NCBI GenBank assembly: GCA_016463595.1
Contig: JAEMQZ010000001.1
Location: 14,323-47,559 of the forward strand
Direction: 5' to 3'
DNA: 33,237 nt
DNA from: Synechococcales cyanobacterium SupBloom_Metag_052
GTDB taxonomy: Bacteria > Cyanobacteriota > Cyanobacteriia > PCC-6307 > Cyanobiaceae
This document shows positions 17,788-25,941 of this stretch, one piece after another; the first letter of the stretch is position 1, and each line of letters begins with the position of its first letter. A program made the position numbers and the translations under genes. Under the pieces are notes generated by a model, which saw nothing but the letters and a program-made list of their open reading frames with translations, did not search any database and was not told where the DNA came from.

Positions 17788-19121
17788 TGGGGATCAGCAC
17801 CGTTTCTGCGAAGGGCCTGGCTGGCTGGACCTCAGACCTGTTGGCCCGGTTGCCGGCCCCTTCGGGCCCCTTGGCCGCCGTGCAGCGGCGCGGCCGCGAG
17901 GCGCTGGCGGCCCTGCAAGGGCCTTCCCGGCGCCAGGAAGCCTGGCGCTTTACCGACCTGGCCCTGTTGGCCGGCCTTGACCTCAATCCCAGCGCTGCCC
18001 TGTCCAGGGGCGCCGCCACTGATGGGCTCGCCCCGCAAAACAGCTCCCAATCCGGCCCAGGGACCCTGCGCCTGAAGCTCGATGGGGGCAGCGATCCCCT
18101 TGCTGGGGTGGTCTTGCCGGCGGGGGTGTCCCCCCTCTCCGAATCAGAGCTGGTGCTGGCCCTGGGCCACACCCTGGCAGCGACCGGCTGCGAGCAGCAC
18201 TGGCCGGTTGAGCTCAACCATGCCAGTGCCTCCCAATTGCTGGCCCTACGCATCGCCAGTCGCAGCCAGGTGAGCCTGGAGCTGGTTAGTGATGCAGCCG
18301 CGGAGCTGCGGCCCCTGCGGGTGCTTTTGATTCTGGAAGAAAAGGCCCAATTGCAGCTCTGCCAGCGGCTCACGGCCAGCGGAGCGGGGCTCACCAGCCT
18401 GGTGTTGGAGGCCCACCTAGGCCGCGGTGCCAGGCTTGAACACGCTCTGGTGGCCCTGGGCCAGCCGGACGCGGCCTTGCTAGCCCATCTGGCCCTAGAG
18501 CAGGAGCCCGAAAGTCACGTCAGCCTGGTGGCGGTAAGTGCCGGCTGGGGCGTCTCCCGGCTGGAGCCCCGCATTGTTCAAGTCGATGGCAGCGCCACCA
18601 CCACCCTGCGCGGCTTACAGGTGGTGGCAGGCGACCAGATTGCCGACACCCATAGCCACATGGCCTTTGGCGGGCCCGAAGGCCAGCTCGACCAGCTCCA
18701 TAAGGCCGTGGCCGATGGCCGGGGCCGCAGCGTGTTCAATGGCGCCGTGCGGGTGCCCCGGGCCGCCCAACGCACCAATGCGGCCCAGCTCAGCCGCAGC
18801 TTGTTGCTCTCGGATCGGGCCCGGATCGACACCAAGCCTGAGCTGGAGATCGTGGCCGATGACGTGCGCTGCGCCCATGGGGCAACCGTGAGCTGCCTGC
18901 AGCTGGATGAATTGTTTTATCTGCAGAGTCGCGGCATCGCCGCGGACCAGGCTTCAGCCCTGCTCAAGCGGGCCTTCTGCGAGGAGGTGTTGCGCGAGCT
19001 GCCGGCAACGGCCCGGCGCTGGTGCCCGTTTGAATCTCTGCTCGCCGCCCGTGGGTCGGATGGTGGGCCAGCCACCGCAGTTGAATCGGGGCGTGAAGAC
19101 TTGGAGGGCGAGGGAGGCTGA
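17787..19121 (+). CDS. sufD: Fe-S cluster assembly protein SufD
   Basis: SufB paralogue that partners SufB and SufC in the scaffold complex. It has 444 residues. The N-terminal half is variable, with EAWRFTDLALLAGLD typical of SufD. The right-handed beta-helix portion and the C-terminal core [80 protein letters not shown] and AFCEEVLRELP are well preserved. Starts and stops overlap with sufC and sufS (TGATG at both), showing tight translational coupling. Confidence 0.96.
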   Translation: MGISTVSAKGLAGWTSDLLARLPAPSGPLAAVQRRGREALAALQGPSRRQEAWRFTDLALLAGLDLNPSAALSRGAATDGLAPQNSSQSGPGTLRLKLDGGSDPLAGVVLPAGVSPLSESELVLALGHTLAATGCEQHWPVELNHASASQLLALRIASRSQVSLELVSDAAAELRPLRVLLILEEKAQLQLCQRLTASGAGLTSLVLEAHLGRGARLEHALVALGQPDAALLAHLALEQEPESHVSLVAVSAGWGVSRLEPRIVQVDGSATTTLRGLQVVAGDQIADTHSHMAFGGPEGQLDQLHKAVADGRGRSVFNGAVRVPRAAQRTNAAQLSRSLLLSDRARIDTKPELEIVADDVRCAHGATVSCLQLDELFYLQSRGIAADQASALLKRAFCEEVLRELPATARRWCPFESLLAARGSDGGPATAVESGREDLEGEGG

Positions 19122-20440
19122 TGGGTTCGAGAGCCAATCTTTTGAGCAACGTCCCGACTAACGCCGGTAACCAGGTTGGCTCCATCCCCGGGGCTGGGCC
19201 CAGCCTGGCCGACCTAACCCGGCCCGATTTCCCGTTGCTAGCCCAGACGGCCTGCTCGGGCCAGCCCCTGATCTACCTCGACCACGCCGCTACCAGCCAG
19301 AAGCCCCGCCAGGTTCTGGCGACCCTGCAGCACTACTACGACCACGACAATGCCAACGTGCACCGGGGCGCCCACCAGCTCAGCGCCCGGGCCACCGAGG
19401 GTTTTGAAGGAGCCCGGGCCAAAACGGCGGCGTTTGTTGGGGCCGCTTCGCCCCACGAGATTGTCTTCACCCGCAATGCCAGTGAAGCGATCAACCTGGT
19501 GGCCCGCAGCTGGGGGGACGCCAACCTCAAAGCCGGCGATGAGGTGCTGCTTAGCGTCATGGAGCACCACAGCAACCTGGTGCCCTGGCAGCTCCTGGCG
19601 GCCCGCACGGGCTGCGTCCTGCGCCATGTCGGTCTCACCGAGAGCGGTGAACTGGACCTGGGTGACTTCCAGGCCCAGCTCAACGAGCGCACCCGCCTTG
19701 TAAGCCTGGTGCAGGTGAGCAACACCCTGGGCTGCCTCAACCCGATCGCCGAGATCGCAACCCTGGCCCACGCCGCCGGCGCCCTGCTGCTGGTGGATGC
19801 CTGCCAGAGCCTGGCCCACCTGCCCGTGGATGTGGGCCAGCTCGGCGCCGATTTCCTGGTGGGCTCCTCCCACAAGCTCTGTGGACCCACGGGCATGGGC
19901 TTTCTTTGGGCGCGGGAATCCCTGCTGGAGGCCATGCCCCCCTTCTTGGGTGGCGGCGAGATGATCCAGGACGTGTTCCTAGGGAGCAGCACCTGGGCGG
20001 GCTTGCCCCACAAATTTGAGGCAGGCACCCCCGCCATCGGCGAGGCGATTGGCATGGGGGCGGCCCTGGACTATCTCAATAGCCTGGGTCTAGAACGCGT
20101 CCACGCCTGGGAGCAGCAGCTCACGGCCCACCTATTCGCCCGGCTTGAGGCGATTGAGGGGCTGCGGATTCTTGGTCCCACCCCCCAGCAGCAGCCCGAC
20201 CGCGGTGCCCTGGCCGCCTTCAGCGTGGCCGGCCTGCACGCCAATGATCTGGCCGAATTGCTCGATTGCGCCGGCATCTGCATCCGCAGCGGCCACCACT
20301 GCACCCAGCCCCTGCACCGCCACTACGGCCTGGCCGCCTCGGCTCGGGCCAGCCTTAGCTTCACCACCACCCTCGAGGAGATCGATCGCTTCGCCGAAGA
20401 ATTAATCGGCGCGATTGCCTTCTTGCGTGAGCACAGCTGA
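19121..20440 (+). CDS. sufS: Cysteine desulfurase SufS (group II)
   Basis: PLP enzyme that removes sulfur from cysteine for Fe-S assembly. It has 439 residues, some 25 more at the N-terminus than typical, read from the ATG that overlaps the sufD stop; an internal start is possible. The family signature IYLDHAATSQKPRQVL is followed by NVHRGAHQLSARAT, TRNASEAINLVA and MEHHSNLVPW. The PLP-binding Lys lies in GSSHKLCGPTGMGFLW (about residue 252), and the persulfide Cys in RSGHHCTQPLHRHYG (about 393). A separate SufE activator is not present. It is the last gene of the operon; no clear terminator follows. Confidence 0.96.
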   Translation: MGSRANLLSNVPTNAGNQVGSIPGAGPSLADLTRPDFPLLAQTACSGQPLIYLDHAATSQKPRQVLATLQHYYDHDNANVHRGAHQLSARATEGFEGARAKTAAFVGAASPHEIVFTRNASEAINLVARSWGDANLKAGDEVLLSVMEHHSNLVPWQLLAARTGCVLRHVGLTESGELDLGDFQAQLNERTRLVSLVQVSNTLGCLNPIAEIATLAHAAGALLLVDACQSLAHLPVDVGQLGADFLVGSSHKLCGPTGMGFLWARESLLEAMPPFLGGGEMIQDVFLGSSTWAGLPHKFEAGTPAIGEAIGMGAALDYLNSLGLERVHAWEQQLTAHLFARLEAIEGLRILGPTPQQQPDRGALAAFSVAGLHANDLAELLDCAGICIRSGHHCTQPLHRHYGLAASARASLSFTTTLEEIDRFAEELIGAIAFLREHS

Positions 20441-20516
20441 GCGGCGCCATCCCCAGCGCAGCTCCACCGCTACACCCAGACCGCCGCCGATCCGCCAATC
20501 TCGTTCCGGGCCCGGT

Positions 20517-21467
20517 TCAGGCTGCGCCGATCGGTTCATCCCAGAGGTTGGCCAGGTTGTAGGTGCCGCCTGGCAGGTCCCAGAAGCCGCCGCCGATGAA
20601 GCGTTCGCCCCGATCGAGGGCGGTGATCTCGGCCAGTTCAGTGGCGCTTAAGGACAGCTGGGCCGCCGCCAGGTTGGCGGCCAGGCGCTGGGGATGGACG
20701 GATTTGGGAATCACCGCCGTGCCGCAGGCGATTCCCCAGGCCAGCAGCACCTGGGCCGCACTGGAGCCATGGGCCACCGCGATCGCGCTGATCACTGGAT
20801 CGCCCAGCAGGGGCGAGCTTGCGCCGGCCGGCGGCGAGCCCAGGGGCGCATAGGCGGTGAGCTGGATGGCGTTGGCCTGGCAGAAGGCCAGCAACTCCGG
20901 TTGCTGCAGGTAAGGATGGCGTTCCACCTGGTTCACCTCGGGCGCCAGCTCGGCCCCCGCCAGCAGGGTGGCCAGCTTGGCCTGGCTGAAGTTGGAGACG
21001 CCGATGTGGCGCACCAGACCGGCCCGCACCAGGGCCTCCATCGCGCGCCAGGTGGCGGCGATCGGCCGCTGCTCCAGGCTGAGCTGGTCGGAGGCCTGCT
21101 GGGGCATCATCACGCCATGGCGATGGGCCACGGGCCAGTGGATCAGGTAGAGGTCGAGGGTGGCCAGGCCCAGGTCCGCCAGGGTGCGTTCCAGGGCGGG
21201 GCGCACGTCTTCGGGGGCGTGGCAGTCGTTCCAGAGTTTGGAGGTGATCCAGAGCTGGTCGCGCTGGAGCCCTCCAGCGGCGAAGGCCTGCTTCAAGCTC
21301 TCGCCGATCTCGGCCTCATTGCCATAGATCGAGGCGCAATCAAAGTGGCGGTAGCCCAGCTCCAGTGCCGCCGTTACGGCGCCAGCCACCTCGCCGCCGG
21401 CCGCCTTCCAGGTGCCAAGTCCCAGGGATGGCATGCTGTCGCCATTGGCAAAACCCAGGCTGGCCAT
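20517..21467 (-). CDS. Aldo/keto reductase
   Basis: NADPH-dependent reductase of 316 residues with a TIM-barrel. The catalytic tetrad can be placed: Asp in HFDCASIYGNEAEIG with Tyr in the same segment, Lys in WITSKLWND and His in LYLIHWPVAH. Cofactor-binding elements near the C-terminus include AIPKSVHPQRLAANL in the form AVIPKSVHPQ. The N-terminus MASLGFANGDSMPSLGLGTW is typical of the family. The substrate is not predictable. It is convergent with sufS and divergent from the DUF1543 gene, with only a few bases between the two starts. Confidence 0.92.
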   Translation of the reverse strand: MASLGFANGDSMPSLGLGTWKAAGGEVAGAVTAALELGYRHFDCASIYGNEAEIGESLKQAFAAGGLQRDQLWITSKLWNDCHAPEDVRPALERTLADLGLATLDLYLIHWPVAHRHGVMMPQQASDQLSLEQRPIAATWRAMEALVRAGLVRHIGVSNFSQAKLATLLAGAELAPEVNQVERHPYLQQPELLAFCQANAIQLTAYAPLGSPPAGASSPLLGDPVISAIAVAHGSSAAQVLLAWGIACGTAVIPKSVHPQRLAANLAAAQLSLSATELAEITALDRGERFIGGGFWDLPGGTYNLANLWDEPIGAA

Positions 21468-21471
21468 GCTG

Positions 21472-22050
21472 GTGGGGCAAGGTGATTCAGTATGGCGAGC
21501 GGCTCAGGGCCGGACCGCTCCCCAGCTGTTCCTGGTGGTGCTCGGCGGACGCATGGCCGGCTGCCATATCGAGCTGCACGACGTGCGTTTTGTCGCCGGA
21601 CTCAGCCTCGATGACACGATCCCGGTGCTCCGGCGGCAGTGGTTTGGCAGGCGTGAGGGTTTGCATCTGGACAGCACCATGGTGGTGCGGGCGATCGATG
21701 GCTACGCCGTGACCTTGAGGCCCGAACCGCCAGGGCCCCGGCCCGAGCGGCTCTGGTTTGTGAACCTGGGCGCCTACCGCCCCGATGTGCTCGCCGAGCT
21801 GCACCACTTCGGCCTGGTGGTGGCCCGCTCAGCCCAGGCCGCTAAGGCAGCCGCTAAGCGCCAATGGTTGGTGGGGGCGCGGGAGCAGCACAAGGATGAC
21901 CTGGCATCAGTGGACGACTGCTTGGCTATTGAGCAGTTGGAGTTGTTGGGCGGCGAGCGTTGGTATGTGCAGCTCGAACCCCATCCCGAAGGACTGAGCC
22001 AGCCCCAGGTGCCCGATTGGTTCGGCTATCGCCGGATCGACAGGGGATGA
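21472..22050 (+). CDS. DUF1543 domain-containing protein
   Basis: About 192 residues. The block LFLVVLGGRMAGCHIELHDVRFV followed by DDTIPVLRRQWFG and HLDSTMVV is the DUF1543 signature, and a second, similar half follows (LWFVNLGAYRPDVLAELHHFGLVVARS). The family has no known function to me. The start is uncertain: GTG at 21472 avoids overlap with the divergent aldo/keto reductase, whereas the frame stays open to 21412. Related proteins usually begin shortly before LFLVVLGG, where no standard start codon exists in this frame. mtnA follows 23 bp downstream, so the two may share a transcript. Confidence 0.8.
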   Translation: MGQGDSVWRAAQGRTAPQLFLVVLGGRMAGCHIELHDVRFVAGLSLDDTIPVLRRQWFGRREGLHLDSTMVVRAIDGYAVTLRPEPPGPRPERLWFVNLGAYRPDVLAELHHFGLVVARSAQAAKAAAKRQWLVGAREQHKDDLASVDDCLAIEQLELLGGERWYVQLEPHPEGLSQPQVPDWFGYRRIDRG

Positions 22051-22073
22051 TCTAGGGCGGAGCCCCGCACCCC

Positions 22074-23222
22074 ATGAACATCGACGGCAAGGCCTGGCGC
22101 ACCATTTGGCTCGAAGCCGGGGGCCGTTCGCTCGCTGTGATCGACCAGACCCAGCTGCCCCATACCTTCATCACCCGCTCGCTCACCAGCCTGGACCAGG
22201 CGGCCGAGGCGATTGCCACGATGGTGGTGCGCGGCGCGCCCCTGATTGGGGTCACCGGTGCCTACGGCCTGATGCTGGCCCTGCAGGCCGATCCCAGCGA
22301 TGGCTCCCTGGCGGCGGCCTTCAGCCAGCTGCTGGCCACCCGGCCCACGGCCGTGAATCTGCAATGGGCCCTGGAACGGGTGCGGGACCGGGTGCTGCCG
22401 CTGGCGCCGGCGGAGCGCGCCCTGGCCGCCCAGCAGGAAGCAGGCGCCATCGCCGAGGAGGACGTGCTGATGTGCGAAGCCATCGGCGACCACGGCTTGC
22501 GTTTGTTCCAGGAGCTGGCGGCCCGCCGCCCGGCTCACCGCCAGAACGAGCCTTTCAACGTGCTCACCCATTGCAACGCCGGCTGGCTGGCCACGGTGGA
22601 TTGGGGTACGGCCCTGGCGCCGATCTACAAGGCCCACCGCGCCGGCATGACGGTGCATGTGTGGGTGGATGAAACCCGGCCCCGCAACCAGGGCGCCAGC
22701 CTCACCGCCTTTGAGTTGGGCCGCGAGGGCGTGCCCCACACGGTGATCGTCGACAACGCCGGCGGCCACCTGATGCAGCACGGCCAGGTCGATGCGGTGA
22801 TCGTCGGCACCGATCGCACCACCCGCAGCGGCGATGTGTGCAACAAAATTGGCACCTATCTCAAGGCCCTCGCCGCCCATGACAACGGCGTGCCCTTTTA
22901 TGTGGCCTTGCCGGCTTCAACGATTGATTGGTCCATCTCCGATGGGGTGGCGGAGATCCCGATCGAGGCCCGCTCGGAGCGGGAAGTCACCCATATCCAG
23001 GGCCTGGTGAGCCCCGCCGATGGCGCCGCCCGGGGGGACAGCCCCAGGGGCGATGCCAGGTCAGGGGCTCTCACCCAGGTGCAGTTAACGCCCACGGGCA
23101 GCCAGGGCTTCAACCCCGCCTTTGATGTCACCCCGGCCCGCCTGGTGACGGCCCTGATCACGGAACGGGGGGTGGTGAGTGCCAGTGAAGAGGGCCTCAA
23201 GCAGCTCTATGGGGTGGGCTGA
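22074..23222 (+). CDS. mtnA: S-methyl-5-thioribose-1-phosphate isomerase
   Basis: Converts methylthioribose-1-phosphate to methylthioribulose-1-phosphate in methionine salvage; homologous to eIF2B-alpha. It has 382 residues. Family blocks include [27 protein letters not shown], the catalytic Cys in [35 protein letters not shown], and the catalytic Asp in [20 protein letters not shown]. The end, [19 protein letters not shown], is typical. A short Gly/Asp/Arg-rich insertion (around [15 protein letters not shown]) accounts for some extra length. Other methionine-salvage genes are not in the window. Confidence 0.95.
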   Translation: MNIDGKAWRTIWLEAGGRSLAVIDQTQLPHTFITRSLTSLDQAAEAIATMVVRGAPLIGVTGAYGLMLALQADPSDGSLAAAFSQLLATRPTAVNLQWALERVRDRVLPLAPAERALAAQQEAGAIAEEDVLMCEAIGDHGLRLFQELAARRPAHRQNEPFNVLTHCNAGWLATVDWGTALAPIYKAHRAGMTVHVWVDETRPRNQGASLTAFELGREGVPHTVIVDNAGGHLMQHGQVDAVIVGTDRTTRSGDVCNKIGTYLKALAAHDNGVPFYVALPASTIDWSISDGVAEIPIEARSEREVTHIQGLVSPADGAARGDSPRGDARSGALTQVQLTPTGSQGFNPAFDVTPARLVTALITERGVVSASEEGLKQLYGVG

Positions 23223-23503
23223 GCGGGCTTGCTTGGCTGCATGGGCGGCACCAATCCAGCCAGCAATGCAGCGCAGCTAACTGGTTTCGGCTAGACCGCC
23301 GTAAAGTCAGGTGACCCATCGGGTAAACCCCGCAAAGACCCCGCGGCCCCACCCTGGGTTCAGGAGCTGTTCCCTAGGGGGGAGGATCGAGTCTGAGCCC
23401 CGTTGAGGCAACCGGGGGAAAGAGGTAAAACACCCGGGCCTACAGGTCTTAGGGGGTTCGTGCTAGAGTTCTTTAACCTACTTAACACTTGGAGCGGCTG
23501 CCA
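23223..23503. other. Intergenic leader region upstream of ocp
   Basis: 281 bp without a gene. It holds a pair of 7-bp arms GCTGCAT (23236-23242) and ATGCAGC (23266-23272), and a strong hairpin CCCCGTTG-AGG-CAACcGGGG at 23398-23417 with a one-base bulge. Neither is followed by a T-run. A GGAG ribosome-binding site precedes the ocp ATG by about ten bases. The promoter cannot be placed with confidence. Confidence 0.6.
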
Positions 23504-24457
23504 ATGTTCACGCTTGATAAGGCCACCCAGATTTTTCCGGACACCCTTTCAGCAGACGTTGTTCCAGCGGTCACAGCCCGTTTCCGCCTGCTCAACGCTG
23601 AAGATCAGCTGGCCCTGATTTGGTATGCCTATCTGGAGATGGGCTCCACGATCACGGTGGCGGCCCCGGGCGCGGCCCGGATGCAGTTCGCCGAACCCGT
23701 GATGAACCAGATCAAGGCCATGGGCTTTGCTGAACAAAGTCAGGTGATGTGTGATCTGGCCAACCGCTCCGACACTCCCATTGGCCGCAGCTACGCCAAC
23801 TGGTCGGTGAATATCAAGTTGGGCTTCTGGTATCAGCTGGGCGAATGGATGGCAGTTGGCCTCGTGGCCCCCATTCCTGAGGGCTATCAACTCTCGGCCA
23901 ACGCCTCGGCAGTGTTGGGTTCAGTCAAGGGCGTTGAGCAGGGTCAGCAGATCACCTTGCTGCGCAACTTTGTGGTGGACATGGGCTTCGATCCCGCCAA
24001 GGGAGAAGGCCAACGGGTGATGGAGCCAGTGGCGGCACCCACCCCTGAGGACTTGCGCAAAAAGGTGTTTATTGAGGGCGTGATCAATCCCACGGTCAAT
24101 GCCTATATGGATCGGCTTAATGCCAACGATTTCGATAGCTTGATCGAGCTCTTCTTGCCCGATGGCGCCCTGCAGGCTCCGTTCCAGAAGCCGATTGTGG
24201 GCACGGATGCCATTTTGCGCTTCTTCCGTGAAGATTGCCAAAATCTGAAGTTGCTGCCCGAGCGGGGATATTCAGAGCCGGCTGAAGGCAATTTCAACCA
24301 GATCAAGGTCACCGGCAAGGTTCAAACCCCCTGGTTCGGAGCTGGTGTAGGCATGAATGTGGCCTGGCGCTTCCTGCTCAATCCTGAAGGCAAGATCTAC
24401 TTTGTGGCGATTGACCTGTTGGCCTCTCCGGCAGAATTGCTGAAGCTCGGCCGTTGA
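23504..24457 (+). CDS. ocp: Orange carotenoid protein (OCP1-like)
   Basis: Blue-light photosensor that binds a ketocarotenoid, docks to the phycobilisome and quenches excitation energy. The ATG at 23504 gives 317 residues, the standard length. The N-terminal carotenoid domain (about 18-165) has AEDQLALIWYAYLEMG, MCDLANRSDTPIG and NIKLGFWYQLG, including W40, Y43, W100, N103 and W109. Arg154 (ITLLRNFVVDMG) corresponds to the interdomain Arg155 of Synechocystis. The NTF2-like C-terminal domain (about 190-317) has the carotenoid hydrogen-bond donors Tyr201 and Trp288. The acidic partner of the salt bridge appears as Asp244 instead of Glu. crtW and frp follow at once, which favours the OCP1 type that needs FRP for recovery. 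Confidence 0.97.
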   Translation: MFTLDKATQIFPDTLSADVVPAVTARFRLLNAEDQLALIWYAYLEMGSTITVAAPGAARMQFAEPVMNQIKAMGFAEQSQVMCDLANRSDTPIGRSYANWSVNIKLGFWYQLGEWMAVGLVAPIPEGYQLSANASAVLGSVKGVEQGQQITLLRNFVVDMGFDPAKGEGQRVMEPVAAPTPEDLRKKVFIEGVINPTVNAYMDRLNANDFDSLIELFLPDGALQAPFQKPIVGTDAILRFFREDCQNLKLLPERGYSEPAEGNFNQIKVTGKVQTPWFGAGVGMNVAWRFLLNPEGKIYFVAIDLLASPAELLKLGR

Positions 24458-24468
24458 GCCAGGCCGGC

Positions 24469-25233
24469 ATGGGGCTTGCCCTAGCTACAGCTATCACGGC
24501 GGCGTGGTTGTTTTCCCTGCTTGCCTTGTTGAGCGTGGATCTGGCTAGCCAATCCCTCTCCCTAGTGGTCCTGGCGATTGGGCTAAGAACATTTCTGCAA
24601 ACGGGACTGTTCATTATTGGCCACGACGCCATGCACGGCGTACTGCTGCCCTTGCACTCTGGTGCCAATCAACGCTTGGGCCAACTCGCTTTGGCCCTTT
24701 ATGCCTGCCTGCCTTACCAGCACTGCCTGCTCAATCATCGCCAGCACCACCTAGACCCGGGCAGTCACCAAGATCCTGATGTCCTGGCTGGGGCTGGGCC
24801 CTTGGCGTGGTACGGCCGTTTCATGGCGGGCTATTTGGGGGTAGGCCAGATGGCATCCCTTTTAACAACCTGGGCGATGTGTCTGCTGTTCGCCTGGCCC
24901 CACACAGCTAACCCTGCATTGGCTGTGGGGCTCGTTTGCATCCTGCCCCTGATCCTCAGTTCGCTGCAGTTGTTTGCCTTTGGCACCTACCTACCTCACC
25001 GCGGGGCCGGGCAGGCCTGGGCGCCTGGCCACCAGGCCCATAGCCTTGATCTGCCAGTCTGGTTATCGTTGATTGCCTGCTATCACTTCGGGTACCACCG
25101 CGAACACCATCAATCGCCAGGTTTGCCCTGGTTTGCCTTGCCTGCCCAGCGACGGTCCGATCTATCGGGCTGCCGCTTGGCCCCTGTCACTCGCGGCAGC
25201 AAGGACAGTGCGATAGCGTCCCTACCAACTTGA
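24469..25233 (+). CDS. crtW: Beta-carotene ketolase CrtW
   Basis: Di-iron membrane enzyme adding keto groups to beta-carotene, giving echinenone or canthaxanthin, the carotenoids OCP binds. The histidine clusters are intact: HDAMH in FIIGHDAMHGVLL, HRQHH in LLNHRQHHLDPGSHQDPD, and HREHH in YHFGYHREHHQSPGLPW, with several hydrophobic segments between. The ATG at 24469 gives 254 residues; a TTG at 24454 overlapping the ocp stop would add five. It lies between ocp and frp with almost no gaps, so cofactor supply is encoded within the photoprotection operon. Confidence 0.94.
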   Translation: MGLALATAITAAWLFSLLALLSVDLASQSLSLVVLAIGLRTFLQTGLFIIGHDAMHGVLLPLHSGANQRLGQLALALYACLPYQHCLLNHRQHHLDPGSHQDPDVLAGAGPLAWYGRFMAGYLGVGQMASLLTTWAMCLLFAWPHTANPALAVGLVCILPLILSSLQLFAFGTYLPHRGAGQAWAPGHQAHSLDLPVWLSLIACYHFGYHREHHQSPGLPWFALPAQRRSDLSGCRLAPVTRGSKDSAIASLPT

Positions 25234-25236
25234 TTT

Positions 25237-25569
25237 ATGACGATGGAAACGGATTTGGCGGGCTGGACAGATCAGGAGCAGGCCATCGCCAAGCAGGCCT
25301 TTGATTTGGCCTACGGCCGCGCCATTGCCCAGTTGACCGAATCCCTGCGCGAGCGGGTCGGGGCCCTTCAGGGCGCAGAGGATCTCTGGCAGCTCCACGA
25401 CTTTCTCAGCATCCAGCGCCATTCGATCGAGGGCCATTTCGATTTTCGTCTTGATGGCATCTTGTTTGTATTTGCGAGCTTGGTGAAGGATAAACTTCTC
25501 GGCCTCGATGAATTGTCGGGGCTCGAGGTTGAAAAAATTGAAAAGATTACGGCCATGTCTAAATTTTAG
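25237..25569 (+). CDS. frp: Fluorescence recovery protein (FRP)
   Basis: Small helical protein that binds the C-terminal domain of activated OCP, speeds its return to the orange form and detaches it from the phycobilisome. It has 110 residues from ATG at 25237, three bases after the crtW stop; ATG at 25243 is possible. The core DLWQLHDFLSIQRHSIEGHFDFR matches the family, with Trp51, His54, Asp55 and Arg61 equivalent to the functional residues of Synechocystis FRP. ILFVFASLVKDKL follows, and the Lys-rich C-terminal helix ends the protein. Confidence 0.95.
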   Translation: MTMETDLAGWTDQEQAIAKQAFDLAYGRAIAQLTESLRERVGALQGAEDLWQLHDFLSIQRHSIEGHFDFRLDGILFVFASLVKDKLLGLDELSGLEVEKIEKITAMSKF

Positions 25570-25941
25570 GCTGATAAAGTTGGGCTGAAGAATTAGGGGT
25601 AATTTAATGGATCAGATTTTGAATTCCAAATAATAATAAATTTGTAACTTGTTTTCTGATTAATTTGCGTCCATGTGGTGATGCGCTCGATTGCCAGCAC
25701 CATGGATTCGCTGGCTTTCTCCGGTGCTGGTTACGGGTAGGCCTGACTAGGTTTTGTCTGTTCTTGTGCATCTGAACGCCGTCGCCCAGCCTTGGCCGAT
25801 GGACAGGATCGTTGTTTTCCTGGCAACTGACGGAGAGGTTGGGCCTGGAAAAGATCGGCTTCGTAACAGCGGTTTGGGCCGTTGGCTAGGCGATAGCCCC
25901 CTTGCCACCTAGCCTCCCGGCTGCGCCGCCAGCCCTCGCCC
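25570..25941. other. Non-coding interval with AT-rich segment and inverted repeat
   Basis: 372 bp without a credible gene. The first 100 or so bases are strikingly AT-rich for this genome. Beyond them CCAGCACC at 25694-25701 and GGTGCTGG at 25723-25730 form a perfect 8-bp inverted repeat with a 21-nt loop and no T-run. Open frames here have shadow-like composition. It may hold the 3' end of the ocp transcript and the promoter of the next gene. Confidence 0.6.

Noticed and set aside
22026-22880. 284-codon minus frame opposite mtnA
   Set aside because: Shadow composition; mtnA is certain on the plus strand.
23223-23503. Possible riboswitch or structural RNA upstream of ocp
   Set aside because: Hairpins are present, but I could match none of the cyanobacterial RNA families I know by conserved core sequence.
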